Position numbers and translations under genes: made by a program. DNA of 33,510 nt from Thaumarchaeota archaeon 13_1_40CM_4_38_7 (GTDB lineage Archaea; Thermoproteota; Nitrososphaeria; Nitrososphaerales; Nitrosopumilaceae). The stretch covers positions 1-33,510 of the forward strand of contig MNFB01000058.1 in the NCBI GenBank assembly GCA_001917995.1, read 5' to 3'. Below the pieces are notes generated by a model that did no database searches, had not been told where the DNA came from, and saw nothing but the letters and a program-made list of their open reading frames with translations. Shown in pieces: positions 7,650-15,000 of this stretch. Numbering within the stretch: the first letter of the stretch is position 1; every line of letters begins with the position of its first letter.

Positions 7650-8606
7650 TTAGGATCTAAGATGAATCCAACCACACTTTCTTACAATTCTCTCTTTGCT
7701 TCCCTCTAAACGCACAACTTTTGTACCACTTGTAACATAACCTATCTCATATAGCTGTGTCTTAGACCTTTTCGCAAGATTCCTTACTTTTTGCAAATTT
7801 TTAGGTGGTACTGTAGCAACTATTTCGTATTCTTCCCCACCACAAAAGACAATATTGTATAGATCCATTTTATTTTTCTTTGCAAAACTAACTACATCAT
7901 CCTCTATGGGAGGATTAGTTATTACAAATCGTTTCTGGCTTTGTTTATTCATGTCATTGAGTGTTATGGAAAGCCCATCGCTTGAATCCATAGAGGACGA
8001 AAAATATTTTGCCGCTTTTAAGCCAAATTCTAGCCTGGGAGTTGGCTTGAAAACCTTTTCTTTACATTTCTTTGTGAATTGGGCATTAGCAGATGTCTTA
8101 CCTGCTATGATTTTCAGACCTGCAGAACTATAACCAAAAGGGCCCGATGTCACAATAATATCTCCTACTTTTGCGCCTCCCCTACGGGGCATCTTTTTTC
8201 CTACTCCAAACATAGAGACATCGATGATAATTTCCTTACCTTCATTTACATCGCCACCGACTATCTGCACTCCAAATTCTCTAGATGATCGTGCAAAACC
8301 TTCTGCCAATTCGCTTACTTGATGTCGGCTGAGTCCTCGAGGTATTGCTAAGGCGATTGTCGCATAGCGGGGTTTGATTCCTTTACAGGAAAAGTCACTT
8401 ACACACGCTGCTAGACTTTTTCTAGATATTTCTTGTAATCTCATACCTAGTGGGACATCCGTACTTTGAACTAGCATGTCAGATTTTACGGCAAAGCTGG
8501 TGTCGGCTAGGTTGAGTATTTCTAAATCTTCAGCGACAAATCTAGATTTCTTTCCAAACCGTCGTTGAAACAGCTTAATGATTTCTACTTCGTCTGGCCT
8601 CTTCAT
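7650..8606 (-). CDS. thiL: Thiamine-monophosphate kinase
   Basis: ThiL phosphorylates thiamine monophosphate to thiamine diphosphate with ATP. The protein matches the PurM/ThiL fold: an acidic segment (AEDLEIL), a second metal-binding Asp in VKSDMLVQSTDVP, SDFSCKGIKP, GGDVNEG and the glycine-rich FGVGKK and TSGPFGYSSAG segments, then a C-terminal MDSSDGLS motif. The ATG at 8606 (MKRPDE) is chosen, giving 318 aa; a TTG at 8642 would add 12 residues and lengthen the overlap with glmM from 32 to 68 nt. It follows glmM directly and is probably co-transcribed with it, without an obvious pathway link. Confidence 0.92.
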   Translation of the reverse strand: MKRPDEVEIIKLFQRRFGKKSRFVAEDLEILNLADTSFAVKSDMLVQSTDVPLGMRLQEISRKSLAACVSDFSCKGIKPRYATIALAIPRGLSRHQVSELAEGFARSSREFGVQIVGGDVNEGKEIIIDVSMFGVGKKMPRRGGAKVGDIIVTSGPFGYSSAGLKIIAGKTSANAQFTKKCKEKVFKPTPRLEFGLKAAKYFSSSMDSSDGLSITLNDMNKQSQKRFVITNPPIEDDVVSFAKKNKMDLYNIVFCGGEEYEIVATVPPKNLQKVRNLAKRSKTQLYEIGYVTSGTKVVRLEGSKERIVRKCGWIHLRS

Positions 8607-9888
8607 AGCTTTGCTTAACCAATTTAGAAACTTGTTTCTCAATAGACTTTACTTTATTCAAACTGTTAGATTCTGCTGATATTCTTACGATATGTTCAGT
8701 ATTTGATTGTCTGACAAGTGCCCAACTGTCTTCATCTATTAGACATTTTATACCATCTATTGTTATTATCTCACTAAATTGCTTTTTCATTTTTTTCGAC
8801 AAACTCCCTATTGTTTTTTTATGAAATCGAGTGTCAACATTCATCTTAGTTCGTAGTTGGAAATATCCCCCCATGAATCGTACCATGTCCGTAAATTGCT
8901 TAGTTCCTATCATTGATGCTATGAGGCCACTTGTAAGCAAACCATCTCTGCACATGTTAAATTTTGGTAAAATGAATCCTGCACTACTCCCCTCTCCCCC
9001 AGCTTGAGAGTTTGTCTTTATCATTAAATCCACAACGTTGGTTTCTCCAACTTTTGATCTCTTGGTCTGCCCTCCCTCTTCTCTGATAAATTTCTCAATT
9101 GAAACACTAGTGTCTATGCTAAGGACAAATTTTTTGTATCGCATTTCAAGAGCCTTTGCAATTCCTAAACCTAAAGTTACGTCAGGAGCTTGTTTTTTAC
9201 CGTCCTTTACCACTACAAGCCTATCTCCATCTAAATCAAAAGCAAATCCAATGTCAGATCTTTTTGAAGCGTGTACTAGATCTAGCAATTTGTCGTATGT
9301 TGGATCAGGCCCACGAGAAGATTTACCAGGTTTTTCGTTTATTGCTTTGACATTACATCTTAATCTTTTGAGCAACTGTGGTGCTACTTTAAAGGCAGCA
9401 CCCCCTCCTACATCGATGACAATTCTTGGTGCTCCTTTCACATTTCCAATTAAATCCACTGCCTTGTCTATGTAATCTGAATCAGCTTCTAACTCAGTAC
9501 CAATTTTCTCTTTTGAAAAAGGTTTTTCTTTAATCATATATTCTAGTTCTGATTCGTTAATACCTCTACCATCTACAATGAACTTCAGTCCATTCCATTC
9601 CAACGGATTATGAGACGATGTTATGATCAGACCGGCACCGTACTTTCTTGATTCTTTGAATACTACTGGTGTAGGCGCTATTCCTAAATTGTAAACCATA
9701 ACGCCTCTCTCCATCAAAGAAGCGACTGCCATGTTAGACAGAACACTACTTGACGGTCTAGTATCGCACGCTACAACACATTTTTTTGATTTGATGAGAC
9801 GTGAAAAATTTCTACAATAGTAAACGATGTCATTGAGATTAAGATCATTTCCAAAAATTCCGCGAACTCCAGAAATTGATACCTTCAA
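8575..9888 (-). CDS. glmM: Phosphoglucosamine/phosphomannose mutase family
   Basis: This alpha-D-phosphohexomutase interconverts 6-phosphate and 1-phosphate hexoses for glycan and surface polymer precursors. Visible are the N-terminal SISGVRGIFG, the phosphoserine loop TSSHNPLEWNG, the metal-binding loop FDLDGDR and a C-terminal domain. The start is chosen at TTG 9888, because a palindromic TATA box (TTTATAAA, 9911-9918) lies 26 nt upstream and the family normally begins close to KVSISGVRG. An ATG at 9930 would add 14 residues but would put the TATA box inside the coding region with no other good promoter, as tRNA-Thr begins at 9942. Substrate (glucosamine or mannose) cannot be fixed from sequence. 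Confidence 0.88.
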   Translation of the reverse strand: MKVSISGVRGIFGNDLNLNDIVYYCRNFSRLIKSKKCVVACDTRPSSSVLSNMAVASLMERGVMVYNLGIAPTPVVFKESRKYGAGLIITSSHNPLEWNGLKFIVDGRGINESELEYMIKEKPFSKEKIGTELEADSDYIDKAVDLIGNVKGAPRIVIDVGGGAAFKVAPQLLKRLRCNVKAINEKPGKSSRGPDPTYDKLLDLVHASKRSDIGFAFDLDGDRLVVVKDGKKQAPDVTLGLGIAKALEMRYKKFVLSIDTSVSIEKFIREEGGQTKRSKVGETNVVDLMIKTNSQAGGEGSSAGFILPKFNMCRDGLLTSGLIASMIGTKQFTDMVRFMGGYFQLRTKMNVDTRFHKKTIGSLSKKMKKQFSEIITIDGIKCLIDEDSWALVRQSNTEHIVRISAESNSLNKVKSIEKQVSKLVKQSYEEARRSRNH

Positions 9889-9910
9889 CGAGTCCAAAGC
9901 ACAAAGGCTT

Positions 9911-9918
9911 TTTATAAA
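9911..9918. promoter_or_regulatory. Palindromic TATA box between glmM and tRNA-Thr
   Basis: TTTATAAA is a perfect palindrome whose centre is about 27 nt from the first base of tRNA-Thr (9942, plus) and about 27 nt from the TTG of glmM (9888, minus). Both distances match archaeal TATA-to-initiation spacing, so one box probably drives both transcripts. No transcript data are available. Confidence 0.5.
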
Positions 9919-9941
9919 CTCTGATGACATTGCGAACCAAT

Positions 9942-10015
9942 GCCTCGATAGCTCAGCCTGGTAGAGCGAACGCCTCGTAAGCGTTAGGCCGCGGGATCGA
10001 ATCCCGCTCGAGGCT
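9942..10015 (+). tRNA. tRNA-Thr (anticodon CGT)
   Basis: A complete cloverleaf can be drawn without an intron. The acceptor stem is GCCTCGA with TCGAGGC, the D stem GCTC with GAGC, and the anticodon stem AACGC with GCGTT around loop CTCGTAA, giving anticodon CGT for codon ACG. The T stem is GCGGG with CCCGC around ATCGAAT. The discriminator is T and CCA is not encoded. A palindromic TATA box lies about 27 nt upstream. Confidence 0.97.
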
Positions 10016-10069
10016 TATCTTAAATTACATATCTACAAAATAGTTTCAACAATCTATACATAATAAAAT

Positions 10070-10177
10070 CTACTGAGATTCAGAATCTTTTGTTATTATC
10101 ATTTGTTCATCAAGAGTTTCTATATCAAGTTCAAGTTCTTTTGCCAGTCCCTTCCACCACGCAGAAATTTCTGTCAC
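10070..10177 (-). CDS. Small acidic hypothetical protein (35 aa)
   Basis: A GTG-to-TAG frame encodes MTEISAWWKGLAKELELD followed by an acidic tail ending ITKDSESQ. Three things support it: a TATA box (CTATAAAG on the minus strand, near 10212-10219) at a suitable distance, a purine-rich GAGGGGAG about 8 nt before the GTG that could pair with the 16S 3' end, and a protein-like composition with an amphipathic Trp-Trp helix. I recognise no family. It stands alone between tRNA-Thr and the ArnR-like regulator. Confidence 0.55.
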   Translation of the reverse strand: MTEISAWWKGLAKELELDIETLDEQMIITKDSESQ

Positions 10178-10389
10178 GTCTACTCCCCTCTGTCATAAAC
10201 CTATCCACACCTTTATAGATCTGTCGGTTATTTCATAACTCTCAATATAAAATCAATTAGTGAAATTAGATTTTGGAAGATAATGCCTAACTAAAATTAC
10301 AGAATTTATTAAATTTCCACTCTCTAAGACATTGTAGTTTTTACGTTTTGAAAAATTGATCTGAAATATAGAAAAAGAATACCAGCTGT

Positions 10390-10677
10390 TTATAGTTCTA
10401 ACCCGAACGAGTCTGCAAGACTCTGGAATTTCTCATATGATTCTAAGTATTGCTTACCCTTTGGAGTGATAACAAAGGTATTCTTGCCATCAAATTCGAT
10501 CTTGTTTATCAGACCGGCTCCAGTGAGGTTTTCTACAAATTTTGAAAGTCTTGAATGCGATAAATTAGCCTTTGTTAAAAGTGCTGTTACATTAATTCCA
10601 CTAGCACCGCTTTCCTCAGTGACAGTAAGTAAATCCTTTACTATCTGCATACTGGTTCTATATGTAACCATCTTCAA
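10390..10677 (-). CDS. ArnR-like winged-helix transcriptional regulator
   Basis: A 95-aa single-domain DNA-binding protein. The helix-turn-helix covers roughly residues 28-58 (VTALLTKANLSHSRLSKFVENL), followed by a wing (IEFDGKNTFVITPKG) and a C-terminal helix ending ADSFGLEL. It is clearly paralogous to the regulator at 17228-17518, sharing YRT at the start, the KANxSxSRLSK recognition helix and the ADSFGL end. The TTG at 10677 lies 26 nt from a TATA box (about 10698-10708), with ATG 10671 as the alternative. The sensed signal is unknown; no membrane segment is present in this copy. The 10178-10389 stretch downstream shows no further gene. Confidence 0.85.
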   Translation of the reverse strand: MKMVTYRTSMQIVKDLLTVTEESGASGINVTALLTKANLSHSRLSKFVENLTGAGLINKIEFDGKNTFVITPKGKQYLESYEKFQSLADSFGLEL

Positions 10678-10786
10678 TCAATATATTGGCTGGTGATATA
10701 AGGGTATTACTCCCTATTGTTCTCATACAGACAGAGCATTGAACGATCATTTAGAAGGGATTTTATGGCTTTTTAGTATCTAAATA

Positions 10787-11350
10787 ATGTTGGATTTTTC
10801 TTGTGTAGAAGGATGTTCTAAATGCTGTGTGGAAAGAGAGTATTACCCAAAAATGGAATTTGGTAAAGTAGGGGTGTTAATATTACCCGAGGAAACAGAT
10901 GGAGTCAAACTTCTAGCAGAAAAACATCACATCAAAATCACTATTCTACCTAGGATTGGCACGTCATACAAGAAATCTGGCGAACCTGATCAGACCCTTG
11001 CCTATCAGCTAATGGGAATAGAACCCAATGGTAACACATGCCCGTTTCTTGATACAGAAAGCAAAGAACGATCTCCTCACGGAGGATATAGGTGTAAAAT
11101 ATATGAAGACAGACCACTTGCCTGCCGCGCATATCCTGTAATTGAAAGTTCTCCGGTTACCCTAGATACAAAATGCAAATTTTGTGAAACTTGTAGTATT
11201 CCTTCTGGCAACATAAACTCTGAGCTAGAATCTTTACTTGAAATCAAAGTAAAAATGAAAACTAACGTTCCATACATATGGAGATATGCTACGGGCATCG
11301 GTGACAAGCAAAATAAAGATCAGATAAAGACTGGCTGGTTCTTAGTTTGA
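10787..11350 (+). CDS. YkgJ-family cysteine-cluster protein
   Basis: A 187-aa soluble protein with the CxxxCxxCC signature at its N-terminus (Cys6, Cys10, Cys13, Cys14), and further cysteines in NTCPFL, in GYRCKIYEDRPLACRAYP and in a C-terminal KCKFCETC cluster. The family (YkgJ, also found in flagellar FliB-like context) is thought to bind zinc or an iron-sulfur cluster; its biochemical role is largely unknown. A TATA-like stretch around 10758-10768 suggests a leaderless ATG. It overlaps a convergent zinc-ribbon mini-protein by 9 nt. Confidence 0.85.
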   Translation: MLDFSCVEGCSKCCVEREYYPKMEFGKVGVLILPEETDGVKLLAEKHHIKITILPRIGTSYKKSGEPDQTLAYQLMGIEPNGNTCPFLDTESKERSPHGGYRCKIYEDRPLACRAYPVIESSPVTLDTKCKFCETCSIPSGNINSELESLLEIKVKMKTNVPYIWRYATGIGDKQNKDQIKTGWFLV

Positions 11351-11506
11351 TTTATTGACTCTATCATGAGTACCTGGGTAATACTCAGAAATTTTTTTCG
11401 AGTAACACTTACTACATAAAAGACCTTTTACATTCCAAGTTTCCATTGGATGATATACATGATCTAAAGGTCTGCTACATAAAGAGCATGTTTGTGTTTC
11501 TCCCAA
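11342..11506 (-). CDS. Zinc-ribbon mini-protein (54 aa)
   Basis: A TTG-to-TAA frame of 54 codons encodes a protein with two CxxC pairs, CSLC near residue 7 and CSKC near residue 31, spaced as in a zinc ribbon, with a basic C-terminal tail (YYPGTHDRVNKSN). On the minus strand a TATA box (CTTTTTATAAC, about 11530-11540) is roughly 27 nt before the TTG, fitting leaderless initiation. The end overlaps the YkgJ gene by 9 nt. I recognise no named family. The cysteine pattern and promoter make a real gene likely. Confidence 0.65.
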   Translation of the reverse strand: MGETQTCSLCSRPLDHVYHPMETWNVKGLLCSKCYSKKISEYYPGTHDRVNKSN

Positions 11507-11570
11507 GTTAATCAAATTCGTTGTTTTTCGTTATAAAAAGCATGTTAAATACTAGCGGATATACAATAAG

Positions 11571-11645
11571 GCCGCGGTAGAATGGATGGCTAGATGCGGA
11601 CCTCCTGCAAGAGACCTATCGGTCACCCTTCTGCCGCAAATCTAA
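11571..11645 (+). ncRNA. Candidate structured small RNA
   Basis: A GC-rich island of about 70 nt in an AT-rich spacer. GCGGTAGAA (11574-11582) pairs over 9 bp with TTCTGCCGC (11629-11637), allowing one G-U, and an inner hairpin GACC-TATC-GGTC occurs at 11613-11624. A TATA-like TGTTAAATAC lies about 25 nt upstream at 11543-11552. It is not a tRNA because no T-loop or matching D-arm can be drawn. The basal stem followed by AAA, with about 14 nt between a possible pocket and that box, loosely resembles an archaeal H/ACA guide, but no kink-turn is obvious. Strand and ends are inferred. Confidence 0.4.
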
Positions 11646-11654
11646 ATTGAAATT

Positions 11655-13409
11655 CTAAAAAAGATCTTGCACTAATGTTTGAATACTGTCTATTTCGTCT
11701 TCCTCATGTTTTATCTTCTTCTCAATAACGCGGATCATGGAATCTTGCCATACATGATGTGAGAAAAAGTTGTGGTATGTATTTGCTGCTAACATTTCAT
11801 CATCTACCACCGTATCTTCTAGAAATTTTGTCACAACTGTATCGGTAAGTTTCAGAATTCTTTGATTTAATTTAATACTCTTGAATATTGGTTCTAATTT
11901 TGAGATATCCTCCTTGAAATCGTCGTGTGTAAGTAAAATCTTTTCATGAAGGATCTTGAAATAAACAGCAACAAAGAATAGAGTAGCATATCTCTTAGTC
12001 TTATGACCTCCTTTCTTACCATAGTTCAATACTATCTTGGCATATTCTTTCACAAGATATGGATATAGAAGAAGCCTGTAATCATCTTTCAATTTCTCAT
12101 TGAATACTTCATCATACTTACTTCCCCTTGGTAGAAACTGAGCTGGTGAACTATATGCTTCTGTAGGCCGTTGCTCTATTCCAGCAACAAATGCTTGAAT
12201 TGCGTCTTTTGCTACTATTGCTTTTTTGTGATTATCTGGCAAGTACCTGTTGTATAGCTGTTCACCTACAAACTCGCTTTGTTGGGATTTTGTTTTACTA
12301 TCAAATGAGCCTCCTTGAATCTCATAAAAATAATGAAGATTTTCCATCTGAGATTTGATAGATTTATGAAAATCCATTAAAGACACCAGATCTTTTCCTC
12401 TTACCGCATTCTGTGAATTTCTGTACTTTGTAATGTTATTTTGGTCAAGCTCATCTGCAGCCTTGATGATTGTTACCGTTATGCTTCCATCCAGATTATG
12501 TGTACGTTTAGCGTGATCCAGTACTGAGTTTGACGTCTGTGCACCATTGACTATCTGAGGCGAATATAGCATTATGGAGCTATCCTCTAATTCCTCAAAA
12601 TCACTTACTACAATCGTTATTCCGTTATTGTAATAGAAAAACTTGTGTGGTAATTCTTGCAAAGTTTCTCGTAGTCCCTTGTTTACCGTTGTCTTGAATT
12701 GCATCCACTGTCTAATGTTGGATTCAAAAACATAATCCCTATTCTTGGTGACAAAATTCGTAAGTTCTCTCAGCTTTAGAATCCCAAGTAATGTGTTTTG
12801 ATACCTAAGTTTACATTCTAATCTAATTGATGCCTTTTTACCAGCAGCTGGTTTCTTTATTCTATCCCAGAGTTTTTGTATGATTACATCTATATCATAT
12901 ACTTCAATAGAGTCATAATCGTCATTTTCTACTTTTTGGTCGGTAACATACACACATTCAATTTTAAGATTTTTTTCCAAAATTTGAGTAACTAAATAAG
13001 CAAGTTCTGGACGCATTTTTGAAATATCTTTACTTGGAAGTCTCTTGACATCTTCTTTGAACTTTGTTATAGCTTCGATAGAATGGGAGCTCCCATACTT
13101 GGATTGAAAAAGATAGATTTTACCCTCCGAAAAGTCTACTGGTAGATAAGCATCGATTCCTAGATCATTCGGTCCATCAATTATTGCATCAGTTGCGTCA
13201 TCTTCTGTTGCCTCAAACACTCGCGTCAATACCCATTGCAAAAAATTATGTCCTTTCTCAATTTCATTCTGAGCACTTTCTACATATTCTCTAATGCTGA
13301 CTCTGATATTTTCGGCGAATCCTTCTAGGGGCTGACCATTAGAATTCTGTTGAAAAAAAGGTCTAGCGCCTGGTATATACTCTAATAATCCATTGCTTCT
13401 TTCTGCCAA
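11655..13409 (-). CDS. AIPR-family (abortive infection phage resistance) protein
   Basis: A 584-aa protein. The N-terminal third looks like a PD-(D/E)XK nuclease fold: Asp86 in LGIDAYLP followed by Gln102-x-Lys104 in YLFQSKYG, the D-(E/Q)xK variant. The middle carries the AIPR signature, FFYYNNGITIVVSDF at 257-271 and IVNGAQTSNS at 286-295, then ITKYRNSQNAVRGKDL. Relatives are found in phage-defence loci and some restriction systems; the mechanism of stand-alone members is not well established. The TTG at 13409 is the only usable start near the N-terminus. It sits between a candidate RNA and the 3' end of tRNA-Cys, with no methyltransferase, helicase or integrase nearby, so it would act alone. 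Confidence 0.85.
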   Translation of the reverse strand: MAERSNGLLEYIPGARPFFQQNSNGQPLEGFAENIRVSIREYVESAQNEIEKGHNFLQWVLTRVFEATEDDATDAIIDGPNDLGIDAYLPVDFSEGKIYLFQSKYGSSHSIEAITKFKEDVKRLPSKDISKMRPELAYLVTQILEKNLKIECVYVTDQKVENDDYDSIEVYDIDVIIQKLWDRIKKPAAGKKASIRLECKLRYQNTLLGILKLRELTNFVTKNRDYVFESNIRQWMQFKTTVNKGLRETLQELPHKFFYYNNGITIVVSDFEELEDSSIMLYSPQIVNGAQTSNSVLDHAKRTHNLDGSITVTIIKAADELDQNNITKYRNSQNAVRGKDLVSLMDFHKSIKSQMENLHYFYEIQGGSFDSKTKSQQSEFVGEQLYNRYLPDNHKKAIVAKDAIQAFVAGIEQRPTEAYSSPAQFLPRGSKYDEVFNEKLKDDYRLLLYPYLVKEYAKIVLNYGKKGGHKTKRYATLFFVAVYFKILHEKILLTHDDFKEDISKLEPIFKSIKLNQRILKLTDTVVTKFLEDTVVDDEMLAANTYHNFFSHHVWQDSMIRVIEKKIKHEEDEIDSIQTLVQDLF

Positions 13410-13464
13410 GTTGATTTGATTACATGTCGGTCTTTTAGAAAAGTTGGTTATTATGATATAATCA

Positions 13465-13536
13465 AGGTGAGGAAGGGATTTGAACCCCTATAAATTCGCT
13501 CTGCAGGCGAACGCATAACCACTCTGCCACCTCACC
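13465..13536 (-). tRNA. tRNA-Cys (anticodon GCA)
   Basis: A cloverleaf can be drawn on the minus strand: acceptor GGTGAGG with CCTCACC, a short D arm (GCAGAGTGGTTATGC), anticodon stem TTCGC with GCGAA around CTGCAGA (anticodon GCA), and T stem AGGGG with CCCTT around TTCAAAT including a G-U pair. There is no intron, and CCA is not encoded. Its 3' end faces the AIPR gene. Confidence 0.95.
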
Positions 13537-13577
13537 GTAATCAAAAAAGTTTCCAATGCGCAATTAAATGTTTTAGA

Positions 13578-13799
13578 TCAGAATTTTGCAAACTGCTTTG
13601 CAGCCAATCTAACATCCTCTGCTTTGATCGTTTTTCTACCTGCATGAACTGACATTTCCACCGTGCTTTTTGCAATCGAGCCTCCTATCTCTTCCAATAT
13701 TCTTCGTAACTCATTGGCAGATTCATCACTTACGCGTTCAGCGCCAGCCTTTTTCAAAATCCTATACATCACAGAAAGACCGAATTCAGATGTTGTCAT
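13578..13799 (-). CDS. Archaeal histone
   Basis: A 73-aa single histone fold, without tails, that dimerises and wraps DNA. The sequence shows the three-helix pattern: residues 8-18 (LSVMYRILKKA), the AERVSDESANELRRILEEIG helix with the conserved Asp/Glu, and TIKAEDVRLAAKQFAKF at the end. Loop residues such as RVS and RKTIKAED match archaeal histones. A TATA-like TCTTTTATGAT lies about 27 nt before the ATG. It is the usual length, and the tRNA-Cys gene follows 42 nt downstream on the same strand. Confidence 0.97.
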   Translation of the reverse strand: MTTSEFGLSVMYRILKKAGAERVSDESANELRRILEEIGGSIAKSTVEMSVHAGRKTIKAEDVRLAAKQFAKF

Positions 13800-13900
13800 A
13801 TTCTAATTTTAAGAGCCCATCATAAAAGACTTTGAGTAGAAAAAAAGCTATGCAAGGATCGATTTATACACACTATTTTGTGGTTAAAGTATGATCTATT

Positions 13901-14656
13901 ATGAGTTGGCTTACTGATGTCCACATTCATCTGTCTGATAACGAATTTGCATCAGACACGCATCATATACTAGTTGCCATGGACAAGATGAAAATAAGGG
14001 CGTGCTGCGTTTCGGTAGACTATACAAGCTCAATGTCAACGCTTGAATTGAGTAAAAAAAGCCCATTAGTTCTACCATTTGTTGGTCTTCATCCAGAAAA
14101 GGCAAATGATGATCTAGAACCAATGACGAAATTCATTGAAAACAACGCAAAACGAATTTCTGGAATAGGTGAAATTGGACTTGATAGAACATACGTTTCC
14201 GATAATATCTGTTTTAATAGACAGCTTTTCGTTTTCGACAAAATGCTTTCACAAGCTGAGAAATTAGATAAACCAGTATCTATTCATTCAAGGAAAACAC
14301 TTGATGAAATATTCCATATACTCACATCATATTCTCTTAAAGGAGTTTTATTTCACTGGTTTGCGGGAAACAAAAAGCAACTGAATAAAGCAATGGATCT
14401 AGGCTGCTTTGTTTCTTATGGTCCAGCAATGATTTACTCCCATGATAAACAGGTTCTTCTATCTCAGACCGATCTTAGCAAAATCTTACTAGAGACTGAT
14501 GGCCCTGTGAGATTTTCAAAATGCTTTGGACTGAAGACCACGCAGATAACTTTTCTTCCCAGCGTTCTCTTTTCTGTATCTAATGTACTCCACAAACCTT
14601 ATGATGAAATGTTGGCCATTACAGAAGCGAACTCAAATTCGTATCTAGGCGTATAG
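13901..14656 (+). CDS. TatD-family metal-dependent hydrolase (DNase-like)
   Basis: A 251-aa TIM-barrel amidohydrolase. Metal-binding residues are in DVHIHLSD (residues 6-13), GEIGLDR near residue 90, SIHSRK near 128, HWFAG near 150 (the usual HCF becomes HWF) and LLETDGP near 200. Members are Mg-dependent nucleases that trim DNA or RNA ends. A TATA box (GATTTATAC, 13861-13869) lies about 35 nt before the ATG. The protein is of normal length and apparently complete; the physiological substrate is unknown. Confidence 0.9.
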   Translation: MSWLTDVHIHLSDNEFASDTHHILVAMDKMKIRACCVSVDYTSSMSTLELSKKSPLVLPFVGLHPEKANDDLEPMTKFIENNAKRISGIGEIGLDRTYVSDNICFNRQLFVFDKMLSQAEKLDKPVSIHSRKTLDEIFHILTSYSLKGVLFHWFAGNKKQLNKAMDLGCFVSYGPAMIYSHDKQVLLSQTDLSKILLETDGPVRFSKCFGLKTTQITFLPSVLFSVSNVLHKPYDEMLAITEANSNSYLGV

Positions 14657-14686
14657 GTATAAAAAACCCCTTCACCATTCGAGAAT

Positions 14687-14944
14687 GTGAATAGAATCAG
14701 ACGAATTTCCACAGAACTATTAGCTGCTCATCGGAAGGAATTTGGTACTGATTTTCATGACAACAAAAAGATATTAAATGAAGTAGCAATAATTAGATCT
14801 AAGGGGCTCAAAAACGAAATAGCAGGTTACATAACTTCGTATCTGCGAAGAGAACTAGAAGAACAAAAAGAAAAAGAATCAGAAGCTGCAACACAAACCA
14901 AACCTATCAACGAAACTGAAATGGAAGAGCAAATACTAAACTAA
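14687..14944 (+). CDS. rps17e: Ribosomal protein eS17
   Basis: An 85-aa small-subunit protein present in archaea and eukaryotes. The core MNRIRRISTELLAAHRKEFG, DFHDNKKILNEVAIIRSKGLKNEIAGYITSYL-like pattern (in parts, residues 22-55) matches eS17, followed by a Glu/Gln-rich C-terminal tail typical of mesophilic archaea. The start is GTG at 14687; TATA box GTATAAAAAA at about 14657-14666 is about 26 nt upstream, so initiation is leaderless. The next gene starts 57 nt on with its own TATA box. Confidence 0.93.
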   Translation: MNRIRRISTELLAAHRKEFGTDFHDNKKILNEVAIIRSKGLKNEIAGYITSYLRRELEEQKEKESEAATQTKPINETEMEEQILN

Positions 14945-15000
14945 CTTTCACTACATCTTAAATCAAAAATTCCATATAAAACAGGCTTTTGTTTTACGGT

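Noticed and set aside
9038-9475. Plus-strand frame of 145 codons inside glmM
   Set aside because: It is antisense to a firmly identified enzyme and has no promoter or recognised motif.
10679-10688. Ten-base palindrome CAATATATTG near the regulator start
   Set aside because: Too short and too AT-rich to be distinguished from chance in this sequence, although an operator at this position would be natural.
11571-11640. Possible tRNA
   Set aside because: The terminal stem resembles an acceptor, but no T-loop TTCRANN, no D-loop GG pair and no 5-bp T stem (the T-stem position would be ACCTA against CCCTT, which do not pair).
11560-13536. Integrative element at tRNA-Cys carrying the AIPR gene
   Set aside because: No copy of the tRNA 3' end (AAGGTGAGGAAGGG) was seen near 11560-11650, and no integrase or other mobile gene is present.
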